A DNA stretch of 64,000 nucleotides. Origin: CAWBOV01 sp963790525 (GTDB lineage Bacteria > Actinomycetota > Actinomycetes > Mycobacteriales > Jatrophihabitantaceae). Positions 54,177 to 62,313 of the stretch are shown here, one piece after another. How positions within the stretch are numbered: position 1 is the stretch's first letter; each line of letters opens with the position of its first letter. A program made the position numbers and the translations under genes. Where the stretch lies: contig CAWBOV010000002.1 in NCBI GenBank assembly GCA_963790525.1, forward strand, positions 930,001 through 994,000. The letters run 5' to 3'. The notes under the pieces are model-generated. The model had not been told where the DNA came from and did no database searches. It saw nothing but the letters and a program-made list of their open reading frames with translations.

Positions 54177-54956
54177 TCAACCGGGCAGGCTGCGGCCGAT
54201 CCCCCGGGCAGCGACCTGCAATGCGGTCGTGAGGCGCTGCCGCCGGTGGTCGAGCTGAGCGACGACGACCCCTACGGAGGCGACGACCTCCGCGCCCTCC
54301 CGGGTCCGGCCGCCGGGGGACGACGCGCCCTGGAACACCGGCACCGCGATCGAGCTGGCGCCCAGCGACATCTCCTCGGACGTGGTCGCGTAGCCCTGCT
54401 CGCGGATGCGCCGCAGCTGCTCCCGCATCCGGCCGACGTGGGTGACGGTGTACGCGGTGACGCGGGTGAGATCGGCCAGCGCTCGCTCGCGGACGTCGTC
54501 CGGTGCCCAGGCCAACAGCACCTTGCCGACGCCGGTCGCGTGCAGCGGAAGCCGCCCTCCGACAGCACTCACCACGGGGACCGAACGGTTGCCGGCGATG
54601 CGGTCGAGGTAGAGGACCTGCACGCCGTCCCGGACGCCGAGGTGCACGGTGGCCTCGGTAGCGGCGTAGACGTCCTGCAGGAACGGTGCCGCGACGTCGC
54701 GCAGCCCGGTCTGCACCGGCGCGAGCAGGCCGAGCGTCCAGATCCGGTGACCGACCACATAACGGTCACCGGCCCGGGCGAGCGCGCCGACCGTGACGAG
54801 CTCGCCCAGCAGCCGGTGCGCTGTCGAGAGCGGCAGTCCGGCCCGGGACGCGATCTGCGTCGCGGTCAGCTGCCGGTGCTCCGCGTCGAATGCGTCGAGC
54901 ACCGCCATGGCCCGCGACAGCACGGATCGTCCCGTCTCGTGAGCGTTGCCCGCCAC
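54177..54956 (-). CDS. pcaR: IclR-family regulator of the pca/pob genes
   Basis: 259 residues from GTG 54956. N-terminal HTH: SVLSRAMAVLDAFDAEHRQLTATQIASRAGLPLSTAHRLLGELVTVGALA. The effector domain has ATVHLGVRDGVQVLYLDRI, RLPLHATGVGKVLLAW and GYATTSEEMSLGASSIAVPVF. IclR proteins such as PcaR, PcaU and PobR respond to protocatechuate, 4-hydroxybenzoate or beta-ketoadipate. It lies between divergent pobA and downstream pcaH and could control both. The gene symbol rests on position. Confidence 0.87.
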   Translation of the reverse strand: MAGNAHETGRSVLSRAMAVLDAFDAEHRQLTATQIASRAGLPLSTAHRLLGELVTVGALARAGDRYVVGHRIWTLGLLAPVQTGLRDVAAPFLQDVYAATEATVHLGVRDGVQVLYLDRIAGNRSVPVVSAVGGRLPLHATGVGKVLLAWAPDDVRERALADLTRVTAYTVTHVGRMREQLRRIREQGYATTSEEMSLGASSIAVPVFQGASSPGGRTREGAEVVASVGVVVAQLDHRRQRLTTALQVAARGIGRSLPG

Positions 54957-54971
54957 GTCGGCCCTCCGTCC

Positions 54972-54996
54972 GCCTGCCCGCCAGGCTCTCACTGAG
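54972..54996. promoter_or_regulatory. Two small inverted repeats in the pobA-pcaR divergent gap
   Basis: GCCTG-CCCGC-CAGGC (54972-54986) is followed by CTCA-C-TGAG (54988-54996), in the 90-base gap between the IclR and pobA starts. Possible IclR binding sites; short arms make this weak. Confidence 0.4.
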
Positions 54997-55046
54997 CGGG
55001 AGGCCAGTCTCGACCGGGCTTCACGTCGCTGTCTAGCGTGCGCCCC

Positions 55047-56267
55047 ATGGCCGCGCCGCACGTCGAGCACACCGAGGTTGCGATCGTCGGCGGAGGGCCG
55101 GCCGGATTGATGCTCGCCCACCTGCTGCACGTCGCCGGGATCGAGTCCGTCGTCGTGGATCATCGCGAACGCCTCGAGATCGAGCAGACGGTCCGCGCCG
55201 GGATCCTCGAGGACGACAACGTCCGGCTGCTCGTCGAGTCCGGCGTCTCCGACCGCGTGCTCCGCGAGGGCCATCCCCACGACGGGATCTCGTTGCGTTT
55301 CGACGGCACCAGTCACCACATCGACTTCCGGGGTCTGGTCGGCGCGTCCGCCTGGTTGTACCCCCAGACCGATGTGTTCGTCGACCTCGCCGACGCCCGC
55401 GCGCGGGACGGGGGTGACGTCCGTTTCGGCGTCGGGGACGTGCGGCTGCTCGACCCGACCAGCGACCGCCCGGGGATCGCGTTCACGGCGTCGGACGGCC
55501 GCGCGGCCGAGGTGCGAGCCCGAGTCGTCGTCGGTGCCGACGGCTCGCACAGCATGTGCCGCGCCCAGATCCCGGAGCAGCACAGGACGCAGTTCACCCG
55601 CGAGTACCCGTTCGCCTGGTTCGGCATCCTCTGCCAGGCACCGCCGAGCGCGCCCGAACTGGTCTACACGCACTCGCCGCGCGGCTTCGCGTTGATCTCC
55701 CAGCGGACCGCGACCGTGCAACGGATGTACTTCGAGTGCGCGCCGGACGAGGACGTCGCCGCGTGGAGTGACGACCGGATCTGGGCCGAGCTGAAGGGCC
55801 GGGTCGAGGGCGAGGACGGCTTCACGGTGAACGAGGGCCCGGTGATGGAGAAGTCCGTGCTGCGCTTCCGCAGCTTCGTGTGCGAGCCGATGCGCTACGG
55901 CAACCTGCTGCTCGCCGGCGACGCCGCCCACACCGTCCCTCCGACGGGTGCGAAGGGGCTGAACCTCGCGCTGGCCGACGTGCGAGTACTGGCCGAGGTA
56001 CTCGATCGCGCGCTGCGCAGCAACCGGGCCGACGCCCTCGAGGAGTACAGCGGCCGCGCGCAGGCCCGGGTCTGGAAGGCGCAGCACTTCTCCTACTGGA
56101 TGACGACGATGCTGCACCGCGTCCCGGGCGGCAGCGCGTTCGACCACCGCCGCCAGATCAGCGAGCTCGCCGGGCTGGTCGCGTCGACCGCGGGATCCAC
56201 CTACCTGGCCGAGGCCTACACCGGCTGGCCGACAGGCAAGGGAAAGATCGCCGGTTCGGTCGGCTGA
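55047..56267 (+). CDS. pobA: 4-hydroxybenzoate 3-monooxygenase
   Basis: 406 residues from ATG 55047. VAIVGGGPAGLMLAHLLH (FAD GxGxxG), VVDHRERLEIEQTVRAGILE, the NADPH/FAD DG motif VVGADGSHSMCRAQ and GNLLLAGDAAHTVPPTGAKGLNLALAD (second FAD motif), with the end YWMTTMLHRVPGG. Length and motifs match PobA, which makes protocatechuate from 4-hydroxybenzoate using NAD(P)H and oxygen. The product feeds the pcaHGBL genes next door. Confidence 0.95.
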   Translation: MAAPHVEHTEVAIVGGGPAGLMLAHLLHVAGIESVVVDHRERLEIEQTVRAGILEDDNVRLLVESGVSDRVLREGHPHDGISLRFDGTSHHIDFRGLVGASAWLYPQTDVFVDLADARARDGGDVRFGVGDVRLLDPTSDRPGIAFTASDGRAAEVRARVVVGADGSHSMCRAQIPEQHRTQFTREYPFAWFGILCQAPPSAPELVYTHSPRGFALISQRTATVQRMYFECAPDEDVAAWSDDRIWAELKGRVEGEDGFTVNEGPVMEKSVLRFRSFVCEPMRYGNLLLAGDAAHTVPPTGAKGLNLALADVRVLAEVLDRALRSNRADALEEYSGRAQARVWKAQHFSYWMTTMLHRVPGGSAFDHRRQISELAGLVASTAGSTYLAEAYTGWPTGKGKIAGSVG

Positions 56268-56404
56268 AGGGTCCGGTCGGCTCTCCCGATCTGTCAGTTG
56301 CTCGTCGTCCTGCGCTGCCGCTTGACCGCTCCACACCCGCGTGGTTAAGCTCGCTCGTGTCCGTACAGTAGAACGGCATCTGGCCAACGGAATTGGAGTT
56401 TTCG

Positions 56405-56977
56405 ATGAGTCGAGCGCCGCGCATCGCAGAGCTCGGGCATGTGGGGTTGCGCTGCATCGACGTCGAGAAGCAACTGACCTTCTATCGGGACACCCTCGGT
56501 CTGGTGGTGACCGATCGCGACGAGAACCTCGGCATCTGGTTCCTCTCGGCCCGCCCCGAGACCGAACACCATGAACTTCTCCTCGCTTCGGGGCGCGACG
56601 TCCCGGTCGGCGCCAAGCTCATCCAGCAGATCTCCTTCCGCTGCGACGAGCTCGAGGACGTGATGGCCTACTACCGCCGCTTCGGCGAGCGCAGCGTGTC
56701 CATCGACATGGTCGTCTCCCACGGCAACGCGGTCGGCGTCTACTTCTACGATCCGGAAGGCAACCGCTGCGAGGTGTACTGGCAGACGGGGCTCGAGGCG
56801 CGGCAGCCGTTCGTCGAGCACATCGACCTGCAGCAGCCTGCCGAAGGAGTCCTGCGCGACGTCCGCGAGTCGGTCGAGCGGTACGGTGCTCAGGGATTCA
56901 CCGAATCCTCCTATGTCGCCTGGACCAAGTCCCAGGGTGACGCCCCTCCACCTGCCCACGGAGCTGCGACGCCGTGA
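56405..56977 (+). CDS. VOC-fold extradiol dioxygenase-like protein
   Basis: 190 residues from ATG 56405, with GGAG 8 bases upstream. ELGHVGLRCIDVEKQLTFYRDTLGL has the first metal His, ETEHHELLLAS the second and DPEGNRCEVYWQTGL the Glu, so the 2-His-1-Glu iron triad of type I extradiol dioxygenases is present in a short chain. It may cleave a catechol-type ring or act as a related VOC enzyme. It is the first gene of an operon in which most consecutive genes overlap by 1-4 bases. Confidence 0.85.
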   Translation: MSRAPRIAELGHVGLRCIDVEKQLTFYRDTLGLVVTDRDENLGIWFLSARPETEHHELLLASGRDVPVGAKLIQQISFRCDELEDVMAYYRRFGERSVSIDMVVSHGNAVGVYFYDPEGNRCEVYWQTGLEARQPFVEHIDLQQPAEGVLRDVRESVERYGAQGFTESSYVAWTKSQGDAPPPAHGAATP

Positions 56978-57912
56978 AACTTGCACGATTCATGATCGAC
57001 GGCGCGATCGAACTCGGCGTCCTGGACGCCACGGGACAACAGCTGCAGGTCATCCCGGACGTGTCGGATCTGCTGCCGCTGTTGGAGGCCGGCGCAGACG
57101 CGCTGCCGGCCGCGGCGGAGCTGGCCCGCCGACACGGTCCGCGGCGGGAGGTCGGCGAGGTCGAGTACCTGTCACCGATCGCCACGCCACCGACCGTGCG
57201 CGACTTCTACGCCTTCGAACAGCACGTCAAGGCCGGCCGCCAATGGCGTGGTCTCGACATGGAGCCGGACTGGTACCAGCTACCGGTCTTCTACTTCTCC
57301 AACCCGTACGCGGTGACCGGCTGCGGTGACGTCGCGGTGCCACCCGGCGCGACCCAGTTCGACTTCGAGCTGGAGGTCGCCGCGATCGTCGGCACCCCCG
57401 GCCGCGACGTCCTTCCCGCCGACGGCGACGCCCACATCGCCGGATACTGCGTGCTCAACGACTGGAGCGCGCGCGATCTGCAGCAGCGGGAGATGAAGCT
57501 GTCGATGGGTCCGGTCAAGGGCAAGGACTCGGCGACCGGCCTGGGGCCGTGGTTCGTCACGCCCGATGAGATCGCCGACTCCAAGACCAGCACCGGCTAC
57601 GACCTGAGGATGACCTGCTCGGTGAACGGACGGACCTACTCCGACGCCATCTGGTCCGACGTGTACTGGTCCTTCGGCGAGATGATCTCCTACGCCAGCC
57701 GCGGGACGGACGTCCGCCCGGGCGATGTCATCGGCAGCGGGACGTGCGGGACGGGTTGCATCCTCGAGCTTTCTCATCGCCCGGACGGCGACCGGTTCCC
57801 GTGGCTGCAGCCCGGCGACGAGGTCATCGCCTCGGTCGAGGGACTGGGTGAACTTCGCAATACGGTGGTGGCGGGAGTGCCGCCCCATCCGCTGAGAGAA
57901 GGGTTGCGATGA
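56974..57912 (+). CDS. Fumarylacetoacetate hydrolase (FAH)-family protein
   Basis: 312 residues. VRDFYAFEQHVKAGRQWRGL has the catalytic His region, FDFELEVAAIVGTPGRDV (metal Glu pair), YCVLNDWSARDLQQREM (Asp) and GPVKGKDSATGLGPWFVTPDE (Lys). FAH-family enzymes include ring-fission product hydrolases, hydratases and decarboxylases of meta-cleavage routes. The GTG start overlaps the VOC gene stop and its own stop overlaps the esterase start, so it should act on the VOC product. Confidence 0.92.
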   Translation: MKLARFMIDGAIELGVLDATGQQLQVIPDVSDLLPLLEAGADALPAAAELARRHGPRREVGEVEYLSPIATPPTVRDFYAFEQHVKAGRQWRGLDMEPDWYQLPVFYFSNPYAVTGCGDVAVPPGATQFDFELEVAAIVGTPGRDVLPADGDAHIAGYCVLNDWSARDLQQREMKLSMGPVKGKDSATGLGPWFVTPDEIADSKTSTGYDLRMTCSVNGRTYSDAIWSDVYWSFGEMISYASRGTDVRPGDVIGSGTCGTGCILELSHRPDGDRFPWLQPGDEVIASVEGLGELRNTVVAGVPPHPLREGLR

Positions 57913-58856
57913 CACTGACGCCGGAGGTCTCGGACTTCCTGGACACCCTCAAGCAGCGCGGGCACGTCCCCACCGATCGGCAGCCGTCGCCCGTCGCGGC
58001 TCGGCAGGAATCGGTGGAACGCCGGGCGCGGCTGATGATCCCGGCTCCGCCGATGGAGTCGATCGAGGATTTCCCGATCCCGACCGAGGACGGGGAGATC
58101 ACCGTGCGGCGCTACGTCCCACCGGCGGCAGTGCGCAGCGGTGCGACCGTCGTGTGGCTGCACGGCGGGGGCTGGGTGGTCGGCGACATCGACGCGGCTC
58201 ACGCCGAGAGCGCACGCATCGCGCAGGAGAGCGGCGCCGTCCTGCTCTCGGTCGAGTACCGACTGGCGCCCGAGCACAGGTACCCGGCAGCTCCCCGCGA
58301 CACCTACGCCGCCCTGCTCTGGGCCGCTGAGCACATCGAGGACCTCGGCGGTGACGCGGACCGATTGGTGATCGGCGGCGTGAGCAGCGGGGGCAACCTC
58401 GCTGCGATCGCCGCGCAGCGCGCCGTCCGCGAACACGGCCCGCGGCCGGCGGCGCAGATCCTCGTCGTCCCCGCGCTCGACCTGCGACTCGACACCGAAT
58501 CCTGGCGGCGCCTCGGCGAGGGCTATCTGCTCACGCGTGCCACCTGCGAGTGGTACCTCGAGCACTATCTCAACCCGGGGGACCGTCGTGACGACCCGGC
58601 CCTGTCACCGGGGTTGGCGCCCGACTCCGACCTCGTCGGCCTGCCTCCGACGGTGATGATCACCGCCGAGTACGACCCCTTGCGCGACGAGGATCTGGCG
58701 TTCGTCACGAGGCTCCGCGCCCTGGGCGTCGCGGTAGAACACGTCGACTACGACGGGGTGATTCACGGGTTCATGGGGCAGCTCGGGCCGATCCCCGAGT
58801 CGGAATCGGCGTTCGCCACGATCGGGACGGCGATCCGCCGAGCCGTTCGGGCCTGA
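57909..58856 (+). CDS. Alpha/beta hydrolase of the HSL esterase family
   Basis: 315 residues. VVWLHGGGWVVGDIDAAHAE (oxyanion box), VEYRLAPEHRYPAAPRDTYAALLWA, VIGGVSSGGNLAAIAAQ (Ser in GVSSG, a variant of GDSAG), AEYDPLRDED (Asp) and GVIHGFMGQ (His). It probably opens an ester or lactone in the same pathway. ATGA overlap with the FAH gene before it. Confidence 0.92.
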   Translation: MTLTPEVSDFLDTLKQRGHVPTDRQPSPVAARQESVERRARLMIPAPPMESIEDFPIPTEDGEITVRRYVPPAAVRSGATVVWLHGGGWVVGDIDAAHAESARIAQESGAVLLSVEYRLAPEHRYPAAPRDTYAALLWAAEHIEDLGGDADRLVIGGVSSGGNLAAIAAQRAVREHGPRPAAQILVVPALDLRLDTESWRRLGEGYLLTRATCEWYLEHYLNPGDRRDDPALSPGLAPDSDLVGLPPTVMITAEYDPLRDEDLAFVTRLRALGVAVEHVDYDGVIHGFMGQLGPIPESESAFATIGTAIRRAVRA

Positions 58857-58937
58857 CACCCGGGCTGTGCCGCTCCGGCGCTCCCGGCTCGCGACGCCGC
58901 GGTCGTTCCCCGGCCCGGACAGGATCAGGAGGATGCG

Positions 58938-60452
58938 GTGAGCGCCGGAAGCGCTGAGGTGGTGATCGTCGGCTACGGCCCGGTGGGTCAGACCCTGGCC
59001 GGTCTGCTGGGCTCGCTAGGGCATGCGGTGACGGTCTGCGAGCGGCACGAGCAGCTCTACCCGACGCCGCGAGCCGGGCACTTCGATCACGAGATCATGC
59101 GGATCTTCCAATCGCTGGGAATTGCCGCTGATGTCGCGGAGATCTCCTCCCCGGCTCGTGTCTACGAGTTCCTCGACAAGGACGGCACCGTCGTGTCGCG
59201 GCTGCCCCGTGACTGGCCGGCACCGTCGGGATGGGACGCGTCCTTCCACTTCTATCAGCCAGAGCTGGAGCGGTTGCTCGATGCGCGGGCCCGCAGCTTC
59301 TCCACGGTCGAGGTCCGGCGCGGGCTTCCGGTCACCGGTGTGACGCCGACGCCGGACGGCGTGAGCGTGCACACCGAGGACGGCGATCTCGACGCCCGCT
59401 TCGTGGTCGGAGCCGACGGTGCCAACAGTGTCGTGCGTTCCAGCTGCGACATCGCGCTGGACGACCTCGGGTTCAGCGCGGACTGGCTCGTCGTGGACGT
59501 CCGCATCCGTGACGGCCACCCGGTCCCCGACATCCCCGACACGGGCCAGGTGTGCGATCCGGCGCGCCCCAGCCACATGGCCCGCCTCGCCGGTCCCTAC
59601 CTGCGGTGGGAGTTCATGCTGGTCGAGGGTGACGACCCGCTCGAGCTGACCCGGCCGGCAGGGATCTGGCAGCTGCTGAAGCCCTGGCTCGCCGAAGCCG
59701 ACGGCGAGCTGATCCGCAACGCGGTCTACCGGTTCCAGTCGAAGGTGGCCGAGAACTTCCGGGCGGGCCCCGTGTTGCTCGCCGGGGACGCGGCACATCT
59801 CATGCCGCCGTTCCTGGGCCAGGGCATGTGCTCGGGAATCCGCGACGCGGCGATGGTGGCCTGGCAACTCGACCTGGTCCTACGTGGAGTGGCAGAACCG
59901 GAGCTGCTGACCGACTACGGTTCGGCCCGCCGACCCCATGTGCTGTCCTACATCCGCGAGTCGATGCGTGTCGGCGAGATCGTCTGCGAGACGGATCCCC
60001 TGCGTGCAGAGCGGAATCTCGCTGCGATGACCAGCGTCAGCGCGGTGCCTCCGCCGTTCCAGCCGCGCATCGGCAGTGGATACCGCTCGGGTGACCCGCT
60101 GGCCGGACAGCTGTCCTGGCAACCCAGGGTGCGCCAGGTCGACGGTTCGCCGGGCCGGCTCGACGATCGGCTCGGTGCGGGATTCCAGCTGCTGACGACT
60201 GCGCCGTTGCAACCTGACGCGGCTGCCGTCGCGGCCGATCTCGGCGCACGGATCAGGCTCGCTTCTGCCGTCGTCGGCGACCCCCCCGACGCCGATGTCG
60301 CCGACGAGAGCGGTGGCTTCCAGGCCTGGCTGACCGGTGCCGGCGTCGATGCGGTGCTCGTGCGGCCTGATTTCTACGTCTACGGCAGTGCGCCATCACA
60401 GGACGTGACGGCGCTGCTCGAGTCGGTGTACCCGGCGTTGCATCTGTCGTGA
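58938..60452 (+). CDS. FAD-binding aromatic monooxygenase (MhpA/PheA-like)
   Basis: 504 residues from GTG 58938 with AGGAGGA before it. VVIVGYGPVGQTLAGLLGSLG (FAD loop), ERHEQLYPTPRAGHFDHEIMR, the DG motif FVVGADGANSVVRSSC, and GPVLLAGDAAHLMPPFLGQGMCSGIRDAAM (GD motif), with a C-terminal thioredoxin-like domain. Members hydroxylate 3-(3-hydroxyphenyl)propionate, resorcinol-like or other phenols. Here it would supply the diol for the VOC gene; the substrate is not readable. It follows the esterase by 81 bases. Confidence 0.93.
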   Translation: MSAGSAEVVIVGYGPVGQTLAGLLGSLGHAVTVCERHEQLYPTPRAGHFDHEIMRIFQSLGIAADVAEISSPARVYEFLDKDGTVVSRLPRDWPAPSGWDASFHFYQPELERLLDARARSFSTVEVRRGLPVTGVTPTPDGVSVHTEDGDLDARFVVGADGANSVVRSSCDIALDDLGFSADWLVVDVRIRDGHPVPDIPDTGQVCDPARPSHMARLAGPYLRWEFMLVEGDDPLELTRPAGIWQLLKPWLAEADGELIRNAVYRFQSKVAENFRAGPVLLAGDAAHLMPPFLGQGMCSGIRDAAMVAWQLDLVLRGVAEPELLTDYGSARRPHVLSYIRESMRVGEIVCETDPLRAERNLAAMTSVSAVPPPFQPRIGSGYRSGDPLAGQLSWQPRVRQVDGSPGRLDDRLGAGFQLLTTAPLQPDAAAVAADLGARIRLASAVVGDPPDADVADESGGFQAWLTGAGVDAVLVRPDFYVYGSAPSQDVTALLESVYPALHLS

Positions 60453-61573
60453 GGCACTGGCGGCTGAGCAGCGGGACCGGTTCGGTCGAGCGTGCGGCAC
60501 CGGTGTCGGGGCAGCCCGGCGTGGACGCCGTGCTCCGCGCCGTGCCGCTCACCCGGATGCTCGACTACGGCGTCCCGCTCGCGGATGCCGAGCAGTTCGT
60601 CGCCGCCGTGGTGCAGGGTGCCGGGTGGGTGGAGACCGGTACCGGCCTGGCTCGCAGTCATCGGCACGACGCGACAGTGGCCGAACGACTCGGTCTCGTG
60701 GTGGCGGCACGGCAGCACCGGAGCGCTTCGGCAGCCCTCGAGCTCGTGTCGCAGCTCGGAGTCGACGCCGACGAGGAGGCCCGACGGGTCCTCTACGGGC
60801 GGGCCGTGGCCGATGTCACCCGCGCGGGCTGGGAACGGCTGGCGGTGGACGTCGACGGCCGGCACGCCGTGTGCTGGCTCCGAACCGCTCCCGACCGGGA
60901 TGCCACCGCGATGACGCTCATCTGGGGCGGGACCAGCGGCTGGGGACCGGTGTACGCCCGGACCGCCGCACGGCTGGCGTCACCGCGGATGGCGGTCGGC
61001 CTCGTCGAGCTTCCCGGCCAGGGTGAACCGCGATTGCTCCACGGCTCGGTGTTGGACTCGGGATTCCCGGACGTGGTCGACGCGCTGCTCGACGAACTGG
61101 TGGCGCGGATCGGGCCCGGGGCGCGATTCGCGGTCGTGGGGAACAGCATGGGCGGTTTGCTGGCCGCCCGGGTCGCAGCTGCACTACCTCGCATCTCGGC
61201 ATGCGTGGTGAACGGCGGCGTGGCGCGCCCCGCCGGCATCGTGCAGCGCCACCCACGCCAGCGTCGGCAGTGGGAGCTCATGCTCGGCACCGACGACGAA
61301 CTCGAACTGCTGGACGTCCTCGACGGCCTTGCGCTCGACCCTTCGCGCGACAGGCTGGCGTGCCCGGCCCTGATCTTCCACGGCGCTCGCGACCCACTGG
61401 TCACTCAGGATGATGTCGATTGCTTTGCCGCTGCGGTGCAGGCGCCCGCCTCAGCGGCGAGCCTGGTGGTGCACGCGCCCGACGGGGAGCACTGCCTCTA
61501 CAACCGGAGCGAGGATCGCGACGCCGTCCTCGCCGACTGGCTCCACGGCGTGCTGAGCGGGGACGGGCGCTGA
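60449..61573 (+). CDS. Alpha/beta hydrolase, FrsA/pseudooxynicotine-hydrolase-like
   Basis: 374 residues with an N-terminal helical cap of about 130 residues. MTLIWGGTSGWGPVYARTAARLA, VGLVELPGQGE, FAVVGNSMGGLLAARVAA (Ser), LIFHGARDPLVTQ (Asp) and APDGEHCLYNR (His). The cap plus hydrolase order is that of FrsA and of 2,6-dihydroxypseudooxynicotine C-C hydrolase. A C-C or amide bond in a ring-fission intermediate is the likely target. ATGA/GTGA-type overlap with the FAD enzyme. Confidence 0.85.
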   Translation: MRHWRLSSGTGSVERAAPVSGQPGVDAVLRAVPLTRMLDYGVPLADAEQFVAAVVQGAGWVETGTGLARSHRHDATVAERLGLVVAARQHRSASAALELVSQLGVDADEEARRVLYGRAVADVTRAGWERLAVDVDGRHAVCWLRTAPDRDATAMTLIWGGTSGWGPVYARTAARLASPRMAVGLVELPGQGEPRLLHGSVLDSGFPDVVDALLDELVARIGPGARFAVVGNSMGGLLAARVAAALPRISACVVNGGVARPAGIVQRHPRQRRQWELMLGTDDELELLDVLDGLALDPSRDRLACPALIFHGARDPLVTQDDVDCFAAAVQAPASAASLVVHAPDGEHCLYNRSEDRDAVLADWLHGVLSGDGR

Positions 61574-62166
61574 TGCGGCTCAGTCCTCAGGGCAACGACG
61601 ATCCCGATGTCACGCGGGTGCGGGATGCTGTGGTCGGCGCGCGATCGGAGCTGGCCGGCACCGCCGCTCTGGTGGGACCCGATGGCGCGCTGCAGGGTCC
61701 GTTCGCCTGCCTGCCGTACAGCCCGGACGTGGGTCTCGCGCTCCAGTCGGTCGGCGTGCGCCTGCGATCGTCGACGGTGCTCGACCGCACGGTGGCGGAA
61801 GCCGTGATCCTCACCGTCGCGGCGCACTGGCGAGCTGACTACGAGTGGTACGTGCACGAGGCCGTGGTCCTCGCCGAGCATCTACTGACGGCCGACGAGA
61901 TCGGGCGTATCGCCGATGGAGGAGTGCCGGACGGAGTCGGGGTCGCTGCCGCGGTGCGGATGGCCCGCGCCGTGCTGGCGGGATCGGTGTCGGATGAGGC
62001 GTACGCGGCCGCGGTCGGCGCGCTGGGTGAGCGAGCCACCGTGGAGGTTGTGCTCACCGTCGGGTACTACGCGGCGTTGGCCATGTTGATCGGCGTATTC
62101 CACCCGCCGATCCCCGTGAATCGTCTTTATCCATGGGATTCACGACCTTCCGGCGACCGTGGGTAA
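61573..62166 (+). CDS. Carboxymuconolactone decarboxylase-family protein
   Basis: 197 residues from an ATG in a TGATG overlap with the hydrolase stop. LVGPDGALQGPFACLPYSPDVG, AEAVILTVAAHWRADYEWYVHEAVV and LTVGYYAALAMLIGVFHPPI are the CMD/AhpD-fold blocks. The CxxC of AhpD-type members is absent, so a decarboxylase, isomerase or tautomerase role is more likely than a peroxidase one. Last gene of the operon. Confidence 0.9.
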   Translation: MRLSPQGNDDPDVTRVRDAVVGARSELAGTAALVGPDGALQGPFACLPYSPDVGLALQSVGVRLRSSTVLDRTVAEAVILTVAAHWRADYEWYVHEAVVLAEHLLTADEIGRIADGGVPDGVGVAAAVRMARAVLAGSVSDEAYAAAVGALGERATVEVVLTVGYYAALAMLIGVFHPPIPVNRLYPWDSRPSGDRG

Positions 62167-62208
62167 CTAGACCTTGACGTTCTGTCTAGCAGTCCATAAC
62201 CTGACTGC
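62167..62208 (+). promoter_or_regulatory. Promoter nested in two inverted repeats
   Basis: A -35-like TTGACG (62174-62179) and a -10-like TAACCT (62197-62202) have 17-base spacing. CTAGAC (62167-62172) pairs with GTCTAG (62184-62189) around the -35, and GCAGTC (62189-62194) pairs with GACTGC (62203-62208) around the -10. It fits a repressed promoter for the ABC transporter genes starting at 62314. Confidence 0.6.
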
Positions 62209-62313
62209 CAGAACATCCGGACTGCGCGGCGCCGTCTCCGAGGCGCTCACCGCTCGCAGTGGGCCGGCGTCACCTGACGATGAACCAGCTCGATTTCGAC
62301 GATGAGGAGCGAC

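Noticed and set aside
54957..56387. Minus-strand extension of the IclR frame through pobA
   Set aside because: Antisense to pobA; IclR proteins are about 260 residues.
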